Shown: positions 8,852-18,311, counted from the stretch's first letter. The stretch is 64,000 bases of DNA from Candidatus Blautia faecipullorum (GCA_019115125.1 DXEG01000039.1:1-64000), one strand, 5' to 3'. Notes: generated from the letters alone by a model not told the origin. Numbers and translations: made by a program.

Positions 8852-9509
8852 TTTTCTTCTCCTTATAAATATCCAGTAATTCTTCCGGCTTCTCTATGAT
8901 AAGATCCGCTCCGCTGGCCTCCAGCTCCTGTCTGCCGCGGAAGCCCCAGAGAACGCCTACGGTATACATCCCTGCGGCCTTTCCTGTTTCCATGTCTGTT
9001 CTTGTATCTCCCACATACAGACATTCTTCAGGGGAAACCCCGAAAATCTCCGCGGCCTTTAGGGGCGCGTCGGGAGCCGGTTTTCTTCGTATCCGGCTGC
9101 TCTGTCCGATCACCAGATCCAGGTCTTTTCCAAAAAGCTGATCGATCACCTTCACAGCCGCCTCGTGGGGCTTATTGGAGCATACCGCCAGCTTTACCCC
9201 GTTTTTTTTCAGTTCTCTGAGAACTTCCGGGATCCCTCTGTAGGGCGTTACCCGGTACAGGGGATCTGCGTCAAACCTCTCTCTGTAAAGCTTTTTGGCC
9301 TCTTCAAAATGCGCAAGCTCCACATCTCCCGCGTCCTTCAGACAGCGGCTCACCAGCATATCCGCTCCCTCTCCGCTGTAATACCGGAAATTATCCGTGG
9401 GAAGAGTATTCAGTCCAAAGCTCTCCATGATTTTATTTGCCACACTGGACATGGATTCCAGGGTATCCGCCAGGGTCCCGTCCAGATCGAAAATACACGC
9501 ACGAATCAT
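8829..9509 (-). CDS. HAD-IA hydrolase, phosphoglycolate phosphatase-like
   Basis: 226 residues, same superfamily as its neighbour but with the C1 cap typical of Gph/PpaX enzymes. Motif I is IFDLDGTLADT (6-16), motif II AVCSNKPH (about 110), motif III/IV YVGDTRTDMETGKAAG (about 165-180). Likely removes phosphate from 2-phosphoglycolate or pyrophosphate, so it may be linked to DNA-repair waste or pyrophosphate turnover; the family does not settle which. AAAGGA lies ahead of the ATG. It follows the maf gene by four bases, which fits a housecleaning operon of phosphate-ester hydrolases. Confidence 0.88.
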   Translation of the reverse strand: MIRACIFDLDGTLADTLESMSSVANKIMESFGLNTLPTDNFRYYSGEGADMLVSRCLKDAGDVELAHFEEAKKLYRERFDADPLYRVTPYRGIPEVLRELKKNGVKLAVCSNKPHEAAVKVIDQLFGKDLDLVIGQSSRIRRKPAPDAPLKAAEIFGVSPEECLYVGDTRTDMETGKAAGMYTVGVLWGFRGRQELEASGADLIIEKPEELLDIYKEKKNDKTGGK

Positions 9510-9513
9510 CTTC

Positions 9514-10098
9514 TCATCCTTTCAGCTCAATTCCAAGTTTTTTGGCCTCATAAAACAGTCTGCCCACAGGGAGTCCCACCACATTGGAATAATCTCCCCG
9601 TATTCCCTTTACATAGATTCCGAAAGCCCCCTGGATTCCATAGCTCCCCGCTTTGTCCAGCGGTTCTCCGGTGTCCACATAATTTCTGATCTCCCGGTCG
9701 TCCACCGGATAGAAGGCCACGTCCGTACATTCCGCAAAAACTGTTTCATTCCATCTCTGCTGCCGGTATTCCAGAAGAGTCACCCCTGTAAAGACCTGAT
9801 GGGTATTTCCCTGGAGCATCTTCAGCATCCTTACCGCGTCCTCCGGATCCTTCGGCTTGCCGAGGATCTCTCCTCTGAAAACAACAATCGTATCCGCTCC
9901 CAGTATCACCGTGCCTTCCTCCGCCGGAAATACCGCCGCGCGGGCTTTTTGCCCGGAAAGCTCCTTTACCACAGTTTCCGGGTCATTGCCGGTGATTATC
10001 TCATCCCCGTTTCCGGGCCTTACTTCAAAAGCTACCCCCGCGCGCTCCAGAAGCTCCTTTCGTCTGGGCGAGGCTGAGGCAAGTATGATTTTTCTCAT
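9514..10098 (-). CDS. maf: Maf family nucleoside triphosphate pyrophosphatase
   Basis: Maf enzymes hydrolyse non-canonical or modified nucleoside triphosphates (dTTP/UTP or m7GTP types) to monophosphates, a nucleotide-pool cleaning role also tied to septum control. Signature ILASASPRRKELL is at the N-terminus and ILGADTIVV in the middle; the protein is 194 residues from the ATG at 10098. A longer frame starts at 10122, but AAGGA lies within it ten bases before the inner ATG and the conserved N-terminus begins there. First gene of a probable operon with the two HAD hydrolases and the small acidic protein. Confidence 0.92.
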   Translation of the reverse strand: MRKIILASASPRRKELLERAGVAFEVRPGNGDEIITGNDPETVVKELSGQKARAAVFPAEEGTVILGADTIVVFRGEILGKPKDPEDAVRMLKMLQGNTHQVFTGVTLLEYRQQRWNETVFAECTDVAFYPVDDREIRNYVDTGEPLDKAGSYGIQGAFGIYVKGIRGDYSNVVGLPVGRLFYEAKKLGIELKG

Positions 10099-10304
10099 AA
10101 GCTGTTCATCCTTTTTCGTCATTTTTCTGTTTCAGTATACTCTGCCCCCTCAAAAACCGCAACCGTGAAATCTCTTTTCCTCTTTTCCTTTTGTTTTTCT
10201 CCCACATTAGCCCTTTCCTTTTAGTCCGAAAAGTAGTACAATGATACCAGATATTCTGAAAGAAACCATGGCCGGACGGCCAGAAACGAAAGGAGCAGCA
10301 AATT

Positions 10305-10679
10305 ATGGCAAAATTAAACAAATACTGGGGATTTGCGGCCGTAGGTGTAGCCGCAGCGGCTGCAGCAGGAGCGATTGCTGCCATGGCGCTGAAGAAAAGA
10401 CCTGTGGACGGCTTCGATTTTGAAGAGGATTTTGAAGAAGATTTCGACGCGGATTCCGCAGAAACAAAAAACGCGCAGGAGGACGCCTCTGACGACTTTG
10501 CTTCCTGGGAGGAAGCCGAGGAAGCTGTAGAAGAGGCAATGGAGGAAACAGAGGAAGCCGCCGGAGAAGCCGAGGAAGCCCGGGAAGAAGCTGACGGCGC
10601 CGCGGAAGCCGAAGCATCCAGGGAGGCTGAAGAGGCCGGAGAAGCGGCCGACGCGGAAAAAGCTCTGGCTGAAGAATAA
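10305..10679 (+). CDS. Acidic, membrane-anchored low-complexity protein
   Basis: 124 residues. Residues 8-28 form one Ala/Gly-rich hydrophobic segment (GFAAVGVAAAAAAGAIAAMA) followed by a short positive patch (LKKRP), so a single N-terminal membrane anchor with the remainder likely cytosolic. The rest is a Glu/Ala/Asp-rich tail (EEAEEAVEEAMEETEEAAGE and similar), predicted to be helical or disordered. AAAGGAG lies nine bases before the ATG. It diverges from maf and ends in a strong terminator. The composition is so biased that homology searches would be unreliable; no function is inferred. Confidence 0.65.
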   Translation: MAKLNKYWGFAAVGVAAAAAAGAIAAMALKKRPVDGFDFEEDFEEDFDADSAETKNAQEDASDDFASWEEAEEAVEEAMEETEEAAGEAEEAREEADGAAEAEASREAEEAGEAADAEKALAEE

Positions 10680-10714
10680 TTCTCCGCAGAGCATTTTATT
10701 TCATAAGAATCTAT

Positions 10715-10752
10715 AAAAGAACCTGCCGTATTCAAACCCGGCAGGTTCTTTT
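10715..10752. terminator. Bidirectional terminator between the acidic protein gene and glnS
   Basis: Perfect 14-bp arms AAAAGAACCTGCCG and CGGCAGGTTCTTTT with a ten-base loop, giving a U-run on both strands. It ends the acidic gene (+) and glnS (-), which converge here. Confidence 0.92.
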
Positions 10753-10778
10753 TGCCGCTGTCAGCGGAAAATAAAGTC

Positions 10779-12446
10779 TTATGCTTTCGGAAGGCGGAAG
10801 GAGCTTTTTAAAGAAACAATCCTGTTAAACACCGGAGCTCCCTCTCTGGAATCATGAATATCCGCACAGTAATAACCGTTCCGCACAAACTGGAAGCTGT
10901 CGTAACCCTTCGCCTCCATAAGCGCCGGCTCCACATATGCGGTGACTGTGGTGAGAGAATTCGGATTCAGGTTCAGAGAACCGTCCTCTTTGTTGTAAAC
11001 GCCTTTTTCCTCGTCCACAATATTTTCATACAGACGTACTGTCGCCTGTCCTGCCTGGGACGCCTCCACCCAGTGGATCGTTCCCTTCACCTTCCGTCCG
11101 TCAGGAGCGTTTCCGCCTTTTGTAGCCGGATCATAGGTGCAGTGAACCACGCTCACCGTGCCATCGTCGTATGCCTCAAAGCCTGTGCAGGTAACAAAAT
11201 ACGCGTTCATCAGCCGCACTTCTGTCCCCAGGAACAGTCTCTTATATTTCCTGGGCGGATCGATCATAAAATCTTCCCGCTCAATATAAAGGGTTCCGCT
11301 GAACGGAATTTTTCTGCTTCCAAGAGCCTCGTTCTCCATATTGTTCGGAGCGTCCAGATATTCGATCTGTCCCTCCGGATAATTATCGATCACAAGCTTA
11401 ATGGGATCGAGAACTGCCATCATGCGGGGACGCTTCAGCTTCAGATCCTCGCGGATGCAGTATTCCAGCATCGCGTAGTCTACAGAGCTGTTTGCCTTGG
11501 ATACTCCGCAGAGATCCACAAACATTTTTATGGATTCCGGAGTAAAGCCCCGGCGGCGGAGAGCCGCGATGGAAACCAGACGGGGATCATCCCAGCCGTC
11601 CACAATTCCGTCTTCCACCAGCTTTTTGATGTAACGTTTGCCTGTTACCACATTGGTCAGATAAAGCTTCGCAAATTCGATCTGCTTGGGAGGGTGAGGA
11701 TATTCCAGCTCTCTTACCACCCAGTCGTAAAGAGGTCTGTGATCCTCGAATTCCAGCGTACAGATCGAGTGCGTGATCCCCTCGATAGCGTCCTCGATAG
11801 GATGAGCAAAGTCATACATGGGATAAATGCACCATTTATCTCCCGTATTATGATGGGTCATATGCGCCACACGGTAAATCACAGGATCACGCATATTCAT
11901 ATTGGGAGACGCCATGTCGATCTTCGCGCGGAGCACCTTTTCTCCGTCCTGATACTTTCCTTCCCGCATCTCCTCAAAAAGGCGGAGATTCTCCTCCACA
12001 CTGCGGTTTCTGTAAGGACTTTCCTTGCCCGGCTCTGTCAGCGTGCCGCGGTACTGGCGGATCTCGTCGGCAGTGAGATCGCATACATAGGCTTTGCCCT
12101 TTTTGATCAGCTTCACTGCCGCCTCATACATCTGGTCAAAATAGTCGGACGCGAAAAACAGACGGTCCTCCCAGTCCGCGCCCAGCCAGCGGATATCCTC
12201 CAGAATAGAATCTACGAACTCTGTTTTTTCCTTGGTGGGGTTCGTATCGTCAAAACGCATATTAAACTTGCCGTTGTACTCTCTGGCCAGTCCATAATTC
12301 AGAAGTATGGATTTCGCATGTCCGATATGGAGATATCCGTTGGGTTCCGGCGGAAAACGCGTGTGTACCGTATCGTAAACGCCCTCTGCCAGGTCTTTAT
12401 CTATGATATTCTCAATAAAATTCTTGGAAACGTTCTCGTTCTCCAT
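10779..12446 (-). CDS. glnS: Glutaminyl-tRNA synthetase
   Basis: Class I aminoacyl-tRNA synthetase, charges tRNA-Gln directly with glutamine. 555 residues, the normal length for bacterial GlnRS. The HIGH motif is in [15 protein letters not shown] (about 32-46), and [18 protein letters not shown] is the GlnRS-specific stretch of the tRNA-binding region; the KMSKS-type loop is degenerate. The two C-terminal beta-barrel domains that read the anticodon are present (residues about 345-555). GCAGGAGGG precedes the ATG. Many Clostridia lack GlnRS and use the GatCAB amidation route, so this copy is notable, though some Lachnospiraceae have it. Confidence 0.95.
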   Translation of the reverse strand: MENENVSKNFIENIIDKDLAEGVYDTVHTRFPPEPNGYLHIGHAKSILLNYGLAREYNGKFNMRFDDTNPTKEKTEFVDSILEDIRWLGADWEDRLFFASDYFDQMYEAAVKLIKKGKAYVCDLTADEIRQYRGTLTEPGKESPYRNRSVEENLRLFEEMREGKYQDGEKVLRAKIDMASPNMNMRDPVIYRVAHMTHHNTGDKWCIYPMYDFAHPIEDAIEGITHSICTLEFEDHRPLYDWVVRELEYPHPPKQIEFAKLYLTNVVTGKRYIKKLVEDGIVDGWDDPRLVSIAALRRRGFTPESIKMFVDLCGVSKANSSVDYAMLEYCIREDLKLKRPRMMAVLDPIKLVIDNYPEGQIEYLDAPNNMENEALGSRKIPFSGTLYIEREDFMIDPPRKYKRLFLGTEVRLMNAYFVTCTGFEAYDDGTVSVVHCTYDPATKGGNAPDGRKVKGTIHWVEASQAGQATVRLYENIVDEEKGVYNKEDGSLNLNPNSLTTVTAYVEPALMEAKGYDSFQFVRNGYYCADIHDSREGAPVFNRIVSLKSSFRLPKA

Positions 12447-12535
12447 CTCTTTCCCTCCTGCACTGTTCTGAGTTGATCATATCATAATTCCCGGGCCTTT
12501 TAAAGCTTTAGGAAGAGCAGATATGAAAAGATATG

Positions 12536-12562
12536 AAAAAAGCCCGTAAAAACGGGGCTTTT
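12536..12562 (-). terminator. Terminator downstream of tRNA-Thr
   Basis: On the minus strand AAAAGCCC and GGGCTTTT form the stem, with a bulged C near the loop, and a run of six T follows. It starts four bases beyond the 3' end of the tRNA. Confidence 0.75.
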
Positions 12563-12566
12563 CACA

Positions 12567-12639
12567 AGCTGATGACGGGAATTGAACCCGTGACCTCCGC
12601 CTTACCAAGGCGACGCTCTACCGACTGAGCCACATCAGC
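12567..12639 (-). tRNA. tRNA-Thr (anticodon GGT)
   Basis: Cloverleaf reads GCTGATG/CATCAGC acceptor stem, D arm GCTCAGTCGGTAGAGC, anticodon stem TCGCC/GGCGG around loop TTGGTAA (anticodon GGT), T arm ACGGG-TTCAATT-CCCGT. Discriminator base is T and CCA is not encoded. It decodes ACC/ACT threonine codons. A single tRNA gene with its own terminator. Confidence 0.96.
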
Positions 12640-12742
12640 ACTCTATCTTCGGCGGCTTCTTTCTGCCGCTCACAGTTGATAATACTATCAGATTCCATCC
12701 CACTTGTCAACAGTTATTTTATATTTTTTACAAAATCTAGTA

Positions 12743-13333
12743 TCATAACTGCTGCTCTATGCCGGCCCGGATCTTCCCTCTGATCCTCTGAAGGGCATTG
12801 TCAATGGATTTCGGCTTCTTCCCCATCAGCTCGGCGATCTTTACATAGCCGCAGCCCTGGAGATAATATTTCAGGACTTTGTTTTCCATGGGACTCAGCG
12901 TCCGGCTGATCTCCTGCCGCAGAGCCCTGGTCCGTTCCTGGTCAATCATCACAGCCTCCGGGTTCTCTGACCAGCGGGCCTCCAAAGCTCCCGTCTCCTC
13001 CTCTGAGCTCAAAGAAACATAGGAATTCAGCGGAAGATGTTTTTTCCTGTTGGAGCTTTGGATGGCATTATAAAGCTGCCTGTCGATACAGATACCGGCG
13101 AAGGTACGGAAAGAGGTTTCTTTGTCCGGCCGGTAATCCTGCACAGCCTTAAAAAGGCCGATCATGCCCTCCTGGATCAGATCGTCTGTCTCGCCTCCGA
13201 TCAGATACATCGCTCTGGCTTTTTTACGGACAAATTCTTTATATTTTTCCATAAGGTAATCTGAAATTTCTCTTTCGCCCGACTGGATCCTGAGAATCAG
13301 TTCCTCGTCACTGCACTGGTCGTAACCGCTCAT
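12743..13333 (-). CDS. sigH: RNA polymerase sporulation sigma factor SigH
   Basis: Alternative sigma factor of the early-sporulation/transition-state type. 196 residues with region 2 (YLIGGETDDLIQEGMIGLFK, then DYRPDKETSFRTFAGICIDR, core-binding and -10 recognition) at about 43-85 and a region 4 helix-turn-helix (LQGCGYVKIAELMGKKPKSI) near 160-180. GGAGGG lies ten bases upstream of the ATG. The gene order cysS-mrnC-rlmB-sigH is the conserved clostridial arrangement and supports the SigH assignment over a generic sigma-70 family member. Confidence 0.93.
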   Translation of the reverse strand: MSGYDQCSDEELILRIQSGEREISDYLMEKYKEFVRKKARAMYLIGGETDDLIQEGMIGLFKAVQDYRPDKETSFRTFAGICIDRQLYNAIQSSNRKKHLPLNSYVSLSSEEETGALEARWSENPEAVMIDQERTRALRQEISRTLSPMENKVLKYYLQGCGYVKIAELMGKKPKSIDNALQRIRGKIRAGIEQQL

Positions 13334-13362
13334 CCTGCTTTTGCCCTCCGGCTCTGCCGCTT

Positions 13363-14103
13363 TTATTTTTTCTGACTCAGCCTCTGCCTTACGATCTCGT
13401 AGGCAAGAACCCCCGCCGCCACCGACGCGTTGAGAGAATCAATATCCCCCTGCATGGGGATGGAGGCGGTAAAATCACAGGCCTCCCGGACCAGGCGGCT
13501 GACGCCTGCTCCTTCATTTCCAATCACAAGCCCTATGGGTCCTGTCAGATTCAGATCATACATAGGCTGTCCGTCCATATCGGCACAGACGAACCAAATT
13601 CCCTTCTCTTTCAGTTCTTCAATAGTCCTCGCCAGATTCGTCACCCTGGCCACCGGCGTATAATTAAGGGCTCCCGCGGAGGTTTTGGCAACCGTTGCCG
13701 TCAGACCCACGGAACGCCTCCTGGGAATGATCACTCCATGGGCTCCCGCCAGATTCGCGGTACGGATGATCGCCCCCAGATTATGGGGATCCTCCACACT
13801 GTCCAGAAGAAACAGAAACGGCGGCTCGCCTTTTTCTTCAGCCTTTGCCAGAATCCTCTCCACAGAGGAGTATTCATAAGCCGCCACCTGGGCGATCACG
13901 CCCTGATGAGCCCTGGTTTCACTGAGCTGGTCCAGCCGTTCCCTGGAAACGTAGCTGACGATGGTGTCCTTTTTGCGCGCCTCTCTGGCTATCGTGCGCA
14001 CCGGACCGTCCTGGCAGCCCTCCAGGATATAAAGCCTGTCAACGCTCCGGCCGGAACGAAAGGCCTCCAGCACCGCGTTGCGTCCTTCGATCAAATCGCT
14101 CAT
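13363..14103 (-). CDS. rlmB: 23S rRNA (guanosine-2'-O)-methyltransferase RlmB
   Basis: SPOUT (TrmH) family enzyme that methylates the ribose of G2251 in the P-loop of 23S rRNA using S-adenosylmethionine. 246 residues: N-terminal substrate-binding domain starting LIEGRNAVLEAFRSG (3-17), then the knotted domain with LLDSVEDPHNLGAIIRTA (about 105-122), VIGNEGAGVSRLVREACD (about 193-210) and SLNASVAAGVLAYEI near the end. Overlaps the upstream mrnC by four bases (ATGA), so translation is coupled. Part of the cysS-mrnC-rlmB-sigH cluster. Confidence 0.95.
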   Translation of the reverse strand: MSDLIEGRNAVLEAFRSGRSVDRLYILEGCQDGPVRTIAREARKKDTIVSYVSRERLDQLSETRAHQGVIAQVAAYEYSSVERILAKAEEKGEPPFLFLLDSVEDPHNLGAIIRTANLAGAHGVIIPRRRSVGLTATVAKTSAGALNYTPVARVTNLARTIEELKEKGIWFVCADMDGQPMYDLNLTGPIGLVIGNEGAGVSRLVREACDFTASIPMQGDIDSLNASVAAGVLAYEIVRQRLSQKK

Positions 14104-14525
14104 AATTCATCCTCCCCGATTCCCATACGAATGAGAGCAGTCATACGCGTATAATCTTCCTTCAGATACAGATATCCCATCAGGGCTTCAAAGCCGGTGG
14201 CTCTGCGGTAATCCGCCATTGTCGCGTGTTTTGCCATGGTAGGAGAATGAGCGTTCCGCCCTCTTCTGTATACACTGAGCTCCTCCTCCGTAAGCTGCTC
14301 CTCTATCTTTTCCATAATCGCAGACTGCGCGGCCGCCTTTACAAGACTGCTGGCCTTTTTGTGGAGACGGTTCACCGGACAGTTACCTTTTTTTACAAGG
14401 ATCGTCCGGATGATCAGCTCATAAATCCCGTCTCCGATATAGGCCAGCGTCAGCGGCGAATAGCTGCGGATATCCTGATCCTTCAGATGGAACAGCTCCT
14501 TCAGATCCTTTAAACACGTTTCCAT
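14100..14525 (-). CDS. mrnC: Mini-ribonuclease 3 (23S rRNA maturation)
   Basis: Mini-III is an RNase III catalytic domain without the double-stranded-RNA-binding domain; it trims the ends of 23S rRNA precursors. 141 residues. The catalytic block LTLAYIGDGIYELIIR (about 26-41) carries the conserved Asp, and RGRNAHSPTMAKHATMADYR (about 88-107) is typical of the family. Overlaps cysS by 16 bases and rlmB by four, so the three are translated as a coupled unit that links tRNA charging and rRNA maturation. Confidence 0.95.
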   Translation of the reverse strand: METCLKDLKELFHLKDQDIRSYSPLTLAYIGDGIYELIIRTILVKKGNCPVNRLHKKASSLVKAAAQSAIMEKIEEQLTEEELSVYRRGRNAHSPTMAKHATMADYRRATGFEALMGYLYLKEDYTRMTALIRMGIGEDEL

Positions 14526-15916
14526 TTTACACCTTCGCGGGTATCCTTAAGCTCAATACCCATATCCAGAAGTCTGCCCCTGATCTCGTCTGCCCTGGCA
14601 AAATCCTTTGCCTTTCTCGCGGCCTGGCGCTCCTCGATCAAAGCCTCGATATCCTTATCAAGAACCTCTTCTTTTTTCAGTACGATCAGCCCCAGAACAT
14701 CGCAGAGCTTCACCAGAATATCCAGAAGGCTTCCGGCAAAAGCGCCTGTGCTTTCCTCATTCACTCTGGTGTTGGCAAATTTCACAAGCTCAAAAACTGC
14801 CGCAAGGGCGTCGGCGGTATTAAAGTCGTCGTCCATAGCGTCTTCAAATTTCGTGATAAAGCTGCCGCCTTCCGCAAGGAGGGTCTTCTCTTCCTCTGTC
14901 ATATCTCTGGAATCCGCTTCCTTACGGTCTCTCAGACGGCCGGCGGACTCTACGATCCTCTCCAGGGCATTCTTGGAGGATTCCATCAGCTCCGCGCTGA
15001 AATTCAGCGGGCTTCTGTAATGAGCGCTCAGCATAAAGAACCGGAGCACCTGAAGATCATACTGGGCGCTGATCTCTCTTACCGTGCGGAAATTCCCAAG
15101 AGATTTGGACATTTTGCGATTGTCGATGTTCAAAAAGCCGTTATGCATCCAGTATTTCGCGAAAATCTTCCCATTGCAGCATTCGCTCTGGGCAATCTCA
15201 TTTTCGTGGTGAGGAAAGATCAGATCCTCTCCTCCCGCGTGAATATCGATTTCCTCTCCAAGATATTTCTTTGACATTACAGAACATTCAATATGCCATC
15301 CCGGACGTCCGTCGCACCATGGAGATTCCCAGTAGGGCTCGCCTTCTTTTTTCGGCTTCCACAGCACGAAATCCATAGGATCTTCCTTCTGCTCTTCTCC
15401 TGACACCTGAAGCGCCCGGAAGCCTGACTGCAGGTCGTCCAGATTTTTATGGGAAAGCTTGCCGTATTCCTTGAATTTTTTTACACGGAAATAAACGGTC
15501 CCGTCGGAAACAGCATAGGCATAGCCCTTGTCGATCAGGGTCTGGATCATTTCGATCATGCCGCCGATCTCCTGGGTGGCCTGGGGATGGACGGTGGCGG
15601 GCTTCACATTCATGCCGGCCATATCTTTTTTACATTCGTCGATATAGCGCCTGGAAACCTCCTCCGCGCTGACGCCCTCCTCAATGGCTTTTTTGATGAT
15701 CTTATCGTCCACGTCTGTAAAATTGGAGACAAAATTCACTTCATAGCCTTTATACTCCATATAACGGCGCACAGTGTCAAAAATGATCATTGGACGGGCG
15801 TTTCCGATGTGGATCAGATTATACACGGTGGGACCGCAGACATACATCTTTACCTTTCCCTCTTCCAGTGGAACGAACTCCTCTTTTCTGCGGGTCATAG
15901 TATTAAAAAGTTTCAT
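14510..15916 (-). CDS. cysS: Cysteinyl-tRNA synthetase
   Basis: Class I synthetase that joins cysteine to tRNA-Cys. 468 residues. The zinc-site Cys is in YVCGPTVYNLIHIGNARP (26-43), which also holds the HIGH motif as HIGN; the KMSKS loop is RKMSKSLGN (about 268). WCDGRPGWHIECSVMS (about 205-220) carries the other zinc ligands. The C-terminal DALR anticodon domain is complete. First gene of the cysS-mrnC-rlmB run; the 37-base gap to ispF leaves no space for a T-box leader, so regulation by tRNA-Cys is not seen. Confidence 0.97.
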   Translation of the reverse strand: MKLFNTMTRRKEEFVPLEEGKVKMYVCGPTVYNLIHIGNARPMIIFDTVRRYMEYKGYEVNFVSNFTDVDDKIIKKAIEEGVSAEEVSRRYIDECKKDMAGMNVKPATVHPQATQEIGGMIEMIQTLIDKGYAYAVSDGTVYFRVKKFKEYGKLSHKNLDDLQSGFRALQVSGEEQKEDPMDFVLWKPKKEGEPYWESPWCDGRPGWHIECSVMSKKYLGEEIDIHAGGEDLIFPHHENEIAQSECCNGKIFAKYWMHNGFLNIDNRKMSKSLGNFRTVREISAQYDLQVLRFFMLSAHYRSPLNFSAELMESSKNALERIVESAGRLRDRKEADSRDMTEEEKTLLAEGGSFITKFEDAMDDDFNTADALAAVFELVKFANTRVNEESTGAFAGSLLDILVKLCDVLGLIVLKKEEVLDKDIEALIEERQAARKAKDFARADEIRGRLLDMGIELKDTREGVKWKRV

Positions 15917-15953
15917 TATTCTATCCTCTCCTGTAAGCTTCTGTCATGAGATT

Positions 15954-16427
15954 TTATTTTTCTTCCAAAAGGCAGACCGCCTGGGAAGCGATTCCTTCTT
16001 CCCTTCCGGTAAAGCCAAGCTTCTCCTCCGTGGTCGCCTTAATATTGATCCGGTCCTGAGAGATCCCCAGGGCGTCGGCGATATTTTTGCGCATCATGGG
16101 AATGTGGGGAGCCATTTTCGGTCTCTGGGCAATGATCACGCCGTCGATATTGCCCACCTGGAAGCCGTGCTCACGCAGGAGCTCCGCCACATGAACAAGC
16201 AGGCGGATACTGGAGATCCCTTTATACGCCGGATCCGTATCCGGAAAATGCTGCCCGATGTCGCCCAGAGCCGCAGCTCCCAGAAGGGCGTCCATTACGG
16301 CATGCACCAGCACATCCGCATCCGAATGTCCCAGAAGCCCCTTTTCCCAGGGGATCTTTACTCCGCCCAGGATCAGCTCCCGGCCCTCGGTCAGCCTATG
16401 TACATCATATCCCAGTCCAACTCTCAT
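15954..16427 (-). CDS. ispF: 2-C-methyl-D-erythritol 2,4-cyclodiphosphate synthase
   Basis: Fifth enzyme of the MEP isoprenoid pathway; converts CDP-methylerythritol 2-phosphate into the cyclodiphosphate with release of CMP. 157 residues, the normal length. Metal-binding DVHRLTEGR (9-17) and [20 protein letters not shown] (about 34-53) are present, as is the C-terminal [18 protein letters not shown]. Its ATG overlaps the stop of the upstream glycerol-1-phosphate dehydrogenase as TAATG, so it is translationally coupled to a gene of isoprenoid-lipid-type chemistry. Confidence 0.96.
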   Translation of the reverse strand: MRVGLGYDVHRLTEGRELILGGVKIPWEKGLLGHSDADVLVHAVMDALLGAAALGDIGQHFPDTDPAYKGISSIRLLVHVAELLREHGFQVGNIDGVIIAQRPKMAPHIPMMRKNIADALGISQDRINIKATTEEKLGFTGREEGIASQAVCLLEEK

Positions 16428-17704
16428 TATGCCTCTCCTTTCAGCCGCAGCATCTTACTTACTCTCAGGAAGCTCAGCCTTCGCCGTACATAAGGCGCCA
16501 GCCTGAGGCTCTCCGGAATGATTTCCTCCGTCAGCCCTATATCGTAAACGTCTCTCCTGCACCCGGCGTTCTTCATAGCCCGGCGCAGTTCCTTTTCTTC
16601 CGGCAGTTCTTCTATGATCGCGGCGATCTCCTCCAGTCTCTCCTTCAGGATCTCCGGATTCACTTCCAGCAGAGGCTCCGGATCATTTTCATTCCGAATC
16701 CCCTCCAGAAGGCCTTTCTTCCCAAAGGTCTCCTCCAAAAGAGCCGCATCCCTGTCCTCGTACGGAGCCGCCTGGCACCTGCCCTCACGTATGGCCCGGG
16801 CTATACGTTTATATTCTCTCAGAACAAGCAGGGTTCCCACCGATACCTTTTCTCCATGAAGGGCGTCCAGCGGCCTGTTGATCACTTCCATTTCCCACAG
16901 ATGCGAAAGATGATGCTCCGCACAGGAAGCCGGACGGGAATTGCCCACCATCTGCATTGCCAGTCCTGACAGGATCAGCGCATACATCAGCTCCTCGCAG
17001 CTTTCCAGGTCTGCCTCAGCAATATCACGGAGACAGGAGGAAACCGTTCTCAGAGCTTTTTCCTCCATCTCTATGATCCTGCCGCAGATATATTCTCCCG
17101 TAAGAAGATGGGCGATCTTCCAGTCTGCCAGACAGATATATTTTCCAAACAGATCAGAAACTCCTGAAGCGTTCAGCCGCTTCGGAGCATGAGCAAAGAT
17201 CCTTGAATCAGCAAAAACCGCTATAGGCGGCACTGCGGGAACTGTTTTCTTCAGCCCCTTCCAGGTCATTGCCGCTACGTTTGATACGAAACCGTCCACA
17301 CTTGCCGCGGTAGGAACAGAAATAAAAGGAATCTTATATTGAAAAGCGATATAGCGGCTGATATCATGGATCGTTCCGCTTCCCACCGCCAGGATCAGAT
17401 CAATATCCTCGTCCATGTAATTCTCGACGATCTGCACCGCATGTTCGTTGGCATGAAGTCCCTCCGCGTCCAGAACGAGAACCTGACACCTGTCATAGAT
17501 ATCCTCCATGATCTCCTCCGTAGCTTTCAGAGTATTGGTATCACAGATCAGAAGCGGGGAAATATACTGCCTTAAAAAGCCGTCGCTCATGGCCTCCTCC
17601 AGCTTGTCCGCAGCTCCCTCTTCAATTATAATTTCCTTTACGTCTATGTGATGCTCCCTGCCGCACCTGCAAGGTCGGGCAAAATCATCCGTATCGACTC
17701 GCAT
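16427..17704 (-). CDS. araM: sn-Glycerol-1-phosphate dehydrogenase (AraM-like)
   Basis: NAD(P)-dependent reduction of dihydroxyacetone phosphate to sn-glycerol-1-phosphate, the backbone enantiomer of archaeal lipids; bacterial AraM supplies it for prenylated glycerol phosphates. 425 residues. The dinucleotide-binding block [18 protein letters not shown] (about 102-119) and [16 protein letters not shown] (about 131-146) match the G1PDH branch of the iron-ADH fold; [10 protein letters not shown] provides metal-ligand His residues. Overlaps ispF by the TAATG junction. An unspecific iron-containing dehydrogenase is the alternative, but the SVDGF motif favours G1PDH. Confidence 0.85.
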   Translation of the reverse strand: MRVDTDDFARPCRCGREHHIDVKEIIIEEGAADKLEEAMSDGFLRQYISPLLICDTNTLKATEEIMEDIYDRCQVLVLDAEGLHANEHAVQIVENYMDEDIDLILAVGSGTIHDISRYIAFQYKIPFISVPTAASVDGFVSNVAAMTWKGLKKTVPAVPPIAVFADSRIFAHAPKRLNASGVSDLFGKYICLADWKIAHLLTGEYICGRIIEMEEKALRTVSSCLRDIAEADLESCEELMYALILSGLAMQMVGNSRPASCAEHHLSHLWEMEVINRPLDALHGEKVSVGTLLVLREYKRIARAIREGRCQAAPYEDRDAALLEETFGKKGLLEGIRNENDPEPLLEVNPEILKERLEEIAAIIEELPEEKELRRAMKNAGCRRDVYDIGLTEEIIPESLRLAPYVRRRLSFLRVSKMLRLKGEA

Positions 17705-17786
17705 GTATTACATTCCTCCTGTTTTCAGATATACTATTACAGTCTGCTATTATACATGATTTTCAGGCAAAAAGCAACGCAGAAAA

Positions 17787-17824
17787 ACCGCTGCGGTTCG
17801 CAGATTCCTGTGAACCGCAGCGGT
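17787..17824 (-). terminator. Terminator downstream of ridA
   Basis: Perfect 13-bp arms ACCGCTGCGGTTC and GAACCGCAGCGGT, with a run of five T on the minus strand after the stem. It is 36 bases beyond the ridA stop. Confidence 0.9.
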
Positions 17825-17860
17825 CTTGCCGCGCTGCTTTTCATTTTTCTGAGGAAACGA

Positions 17861-18241
17861 TTATTTCTCAATGGCCGCGATCATTTCCACTTCGCAAAGT
17901 ACGTTCTTTGGAAGTGTTTTTACTGCCACGCAGGAACGCGCCGGCTTATTCACAAAATATTTCGCGTAAATTTCATTGAAAGCCGCAAAATCTCCCATAT
18001 CCGCAAGGAAGCAGGTCGTCTTCACCGCGCTGCCGAGATTGGTTCCCGCCTCAGCCGCAACAGCCTCCAGATTTTTCATCACCTGCTCTGCCTGGGCCTC
18101 AATGGTCTCTCCCGCGATTTCTCCGGTTGCCGGATCTACCGGGATCTGGCCGGAGGTGAATAATACGCCGTTTAAGATCATAGCCTGAGAATACGGTCCG
18201 ATCGCTGCCGGAGCCTTGTCTGTATATACTACCTGCATCAT
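17861..18241 (-). CDS. ridA: RidA family reactive-intermediate deaminase
   Basis: Small cytosolic enzyme that hydrolyses reactive enamine/imine intermediates (such as 2-aminoacrylate) made by PLP enzymes, preventing damage. 126 residues; signature motifs APAAIGPYSQA (10-20), FTSGQIPVDPATGEI and the C-terminal PARSCVAVKTLPKN with the substrate-binding Arg are all present. GGGAG lies 5 bases before the first ATG and 8 before the second (18238), so either Met may be used. Monocistronic with its own terminator. Confidence 0.95.
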   Translation of the reverse strand: MMQVVYTDKAPAAIGPYSQAMILNGVLFTSGQIPVDPATGEIAGETIEAQAEQVMKNLEAVAAEAGTNLGSAVKTTCFLADMGDFAAFNEIYAKYFVNKPARSCVAVKTLPKNVLCEVEMIAAIEK

Positions 18242-18311
18242 AAAATCTCCCTTCTTTTCCTTTTTGTTTCATTCTATATCAAAAAATTGTAAGGGTCAAG
18301 AAATTTTTTTG

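Noticed and set aside
10854-12476. 540-codon plus-strand open frame opposite glnS.
   Set aside because: GlnRS motifs occupy the other strand throughout; the frame has no recognisable domain and arises from codon bias.
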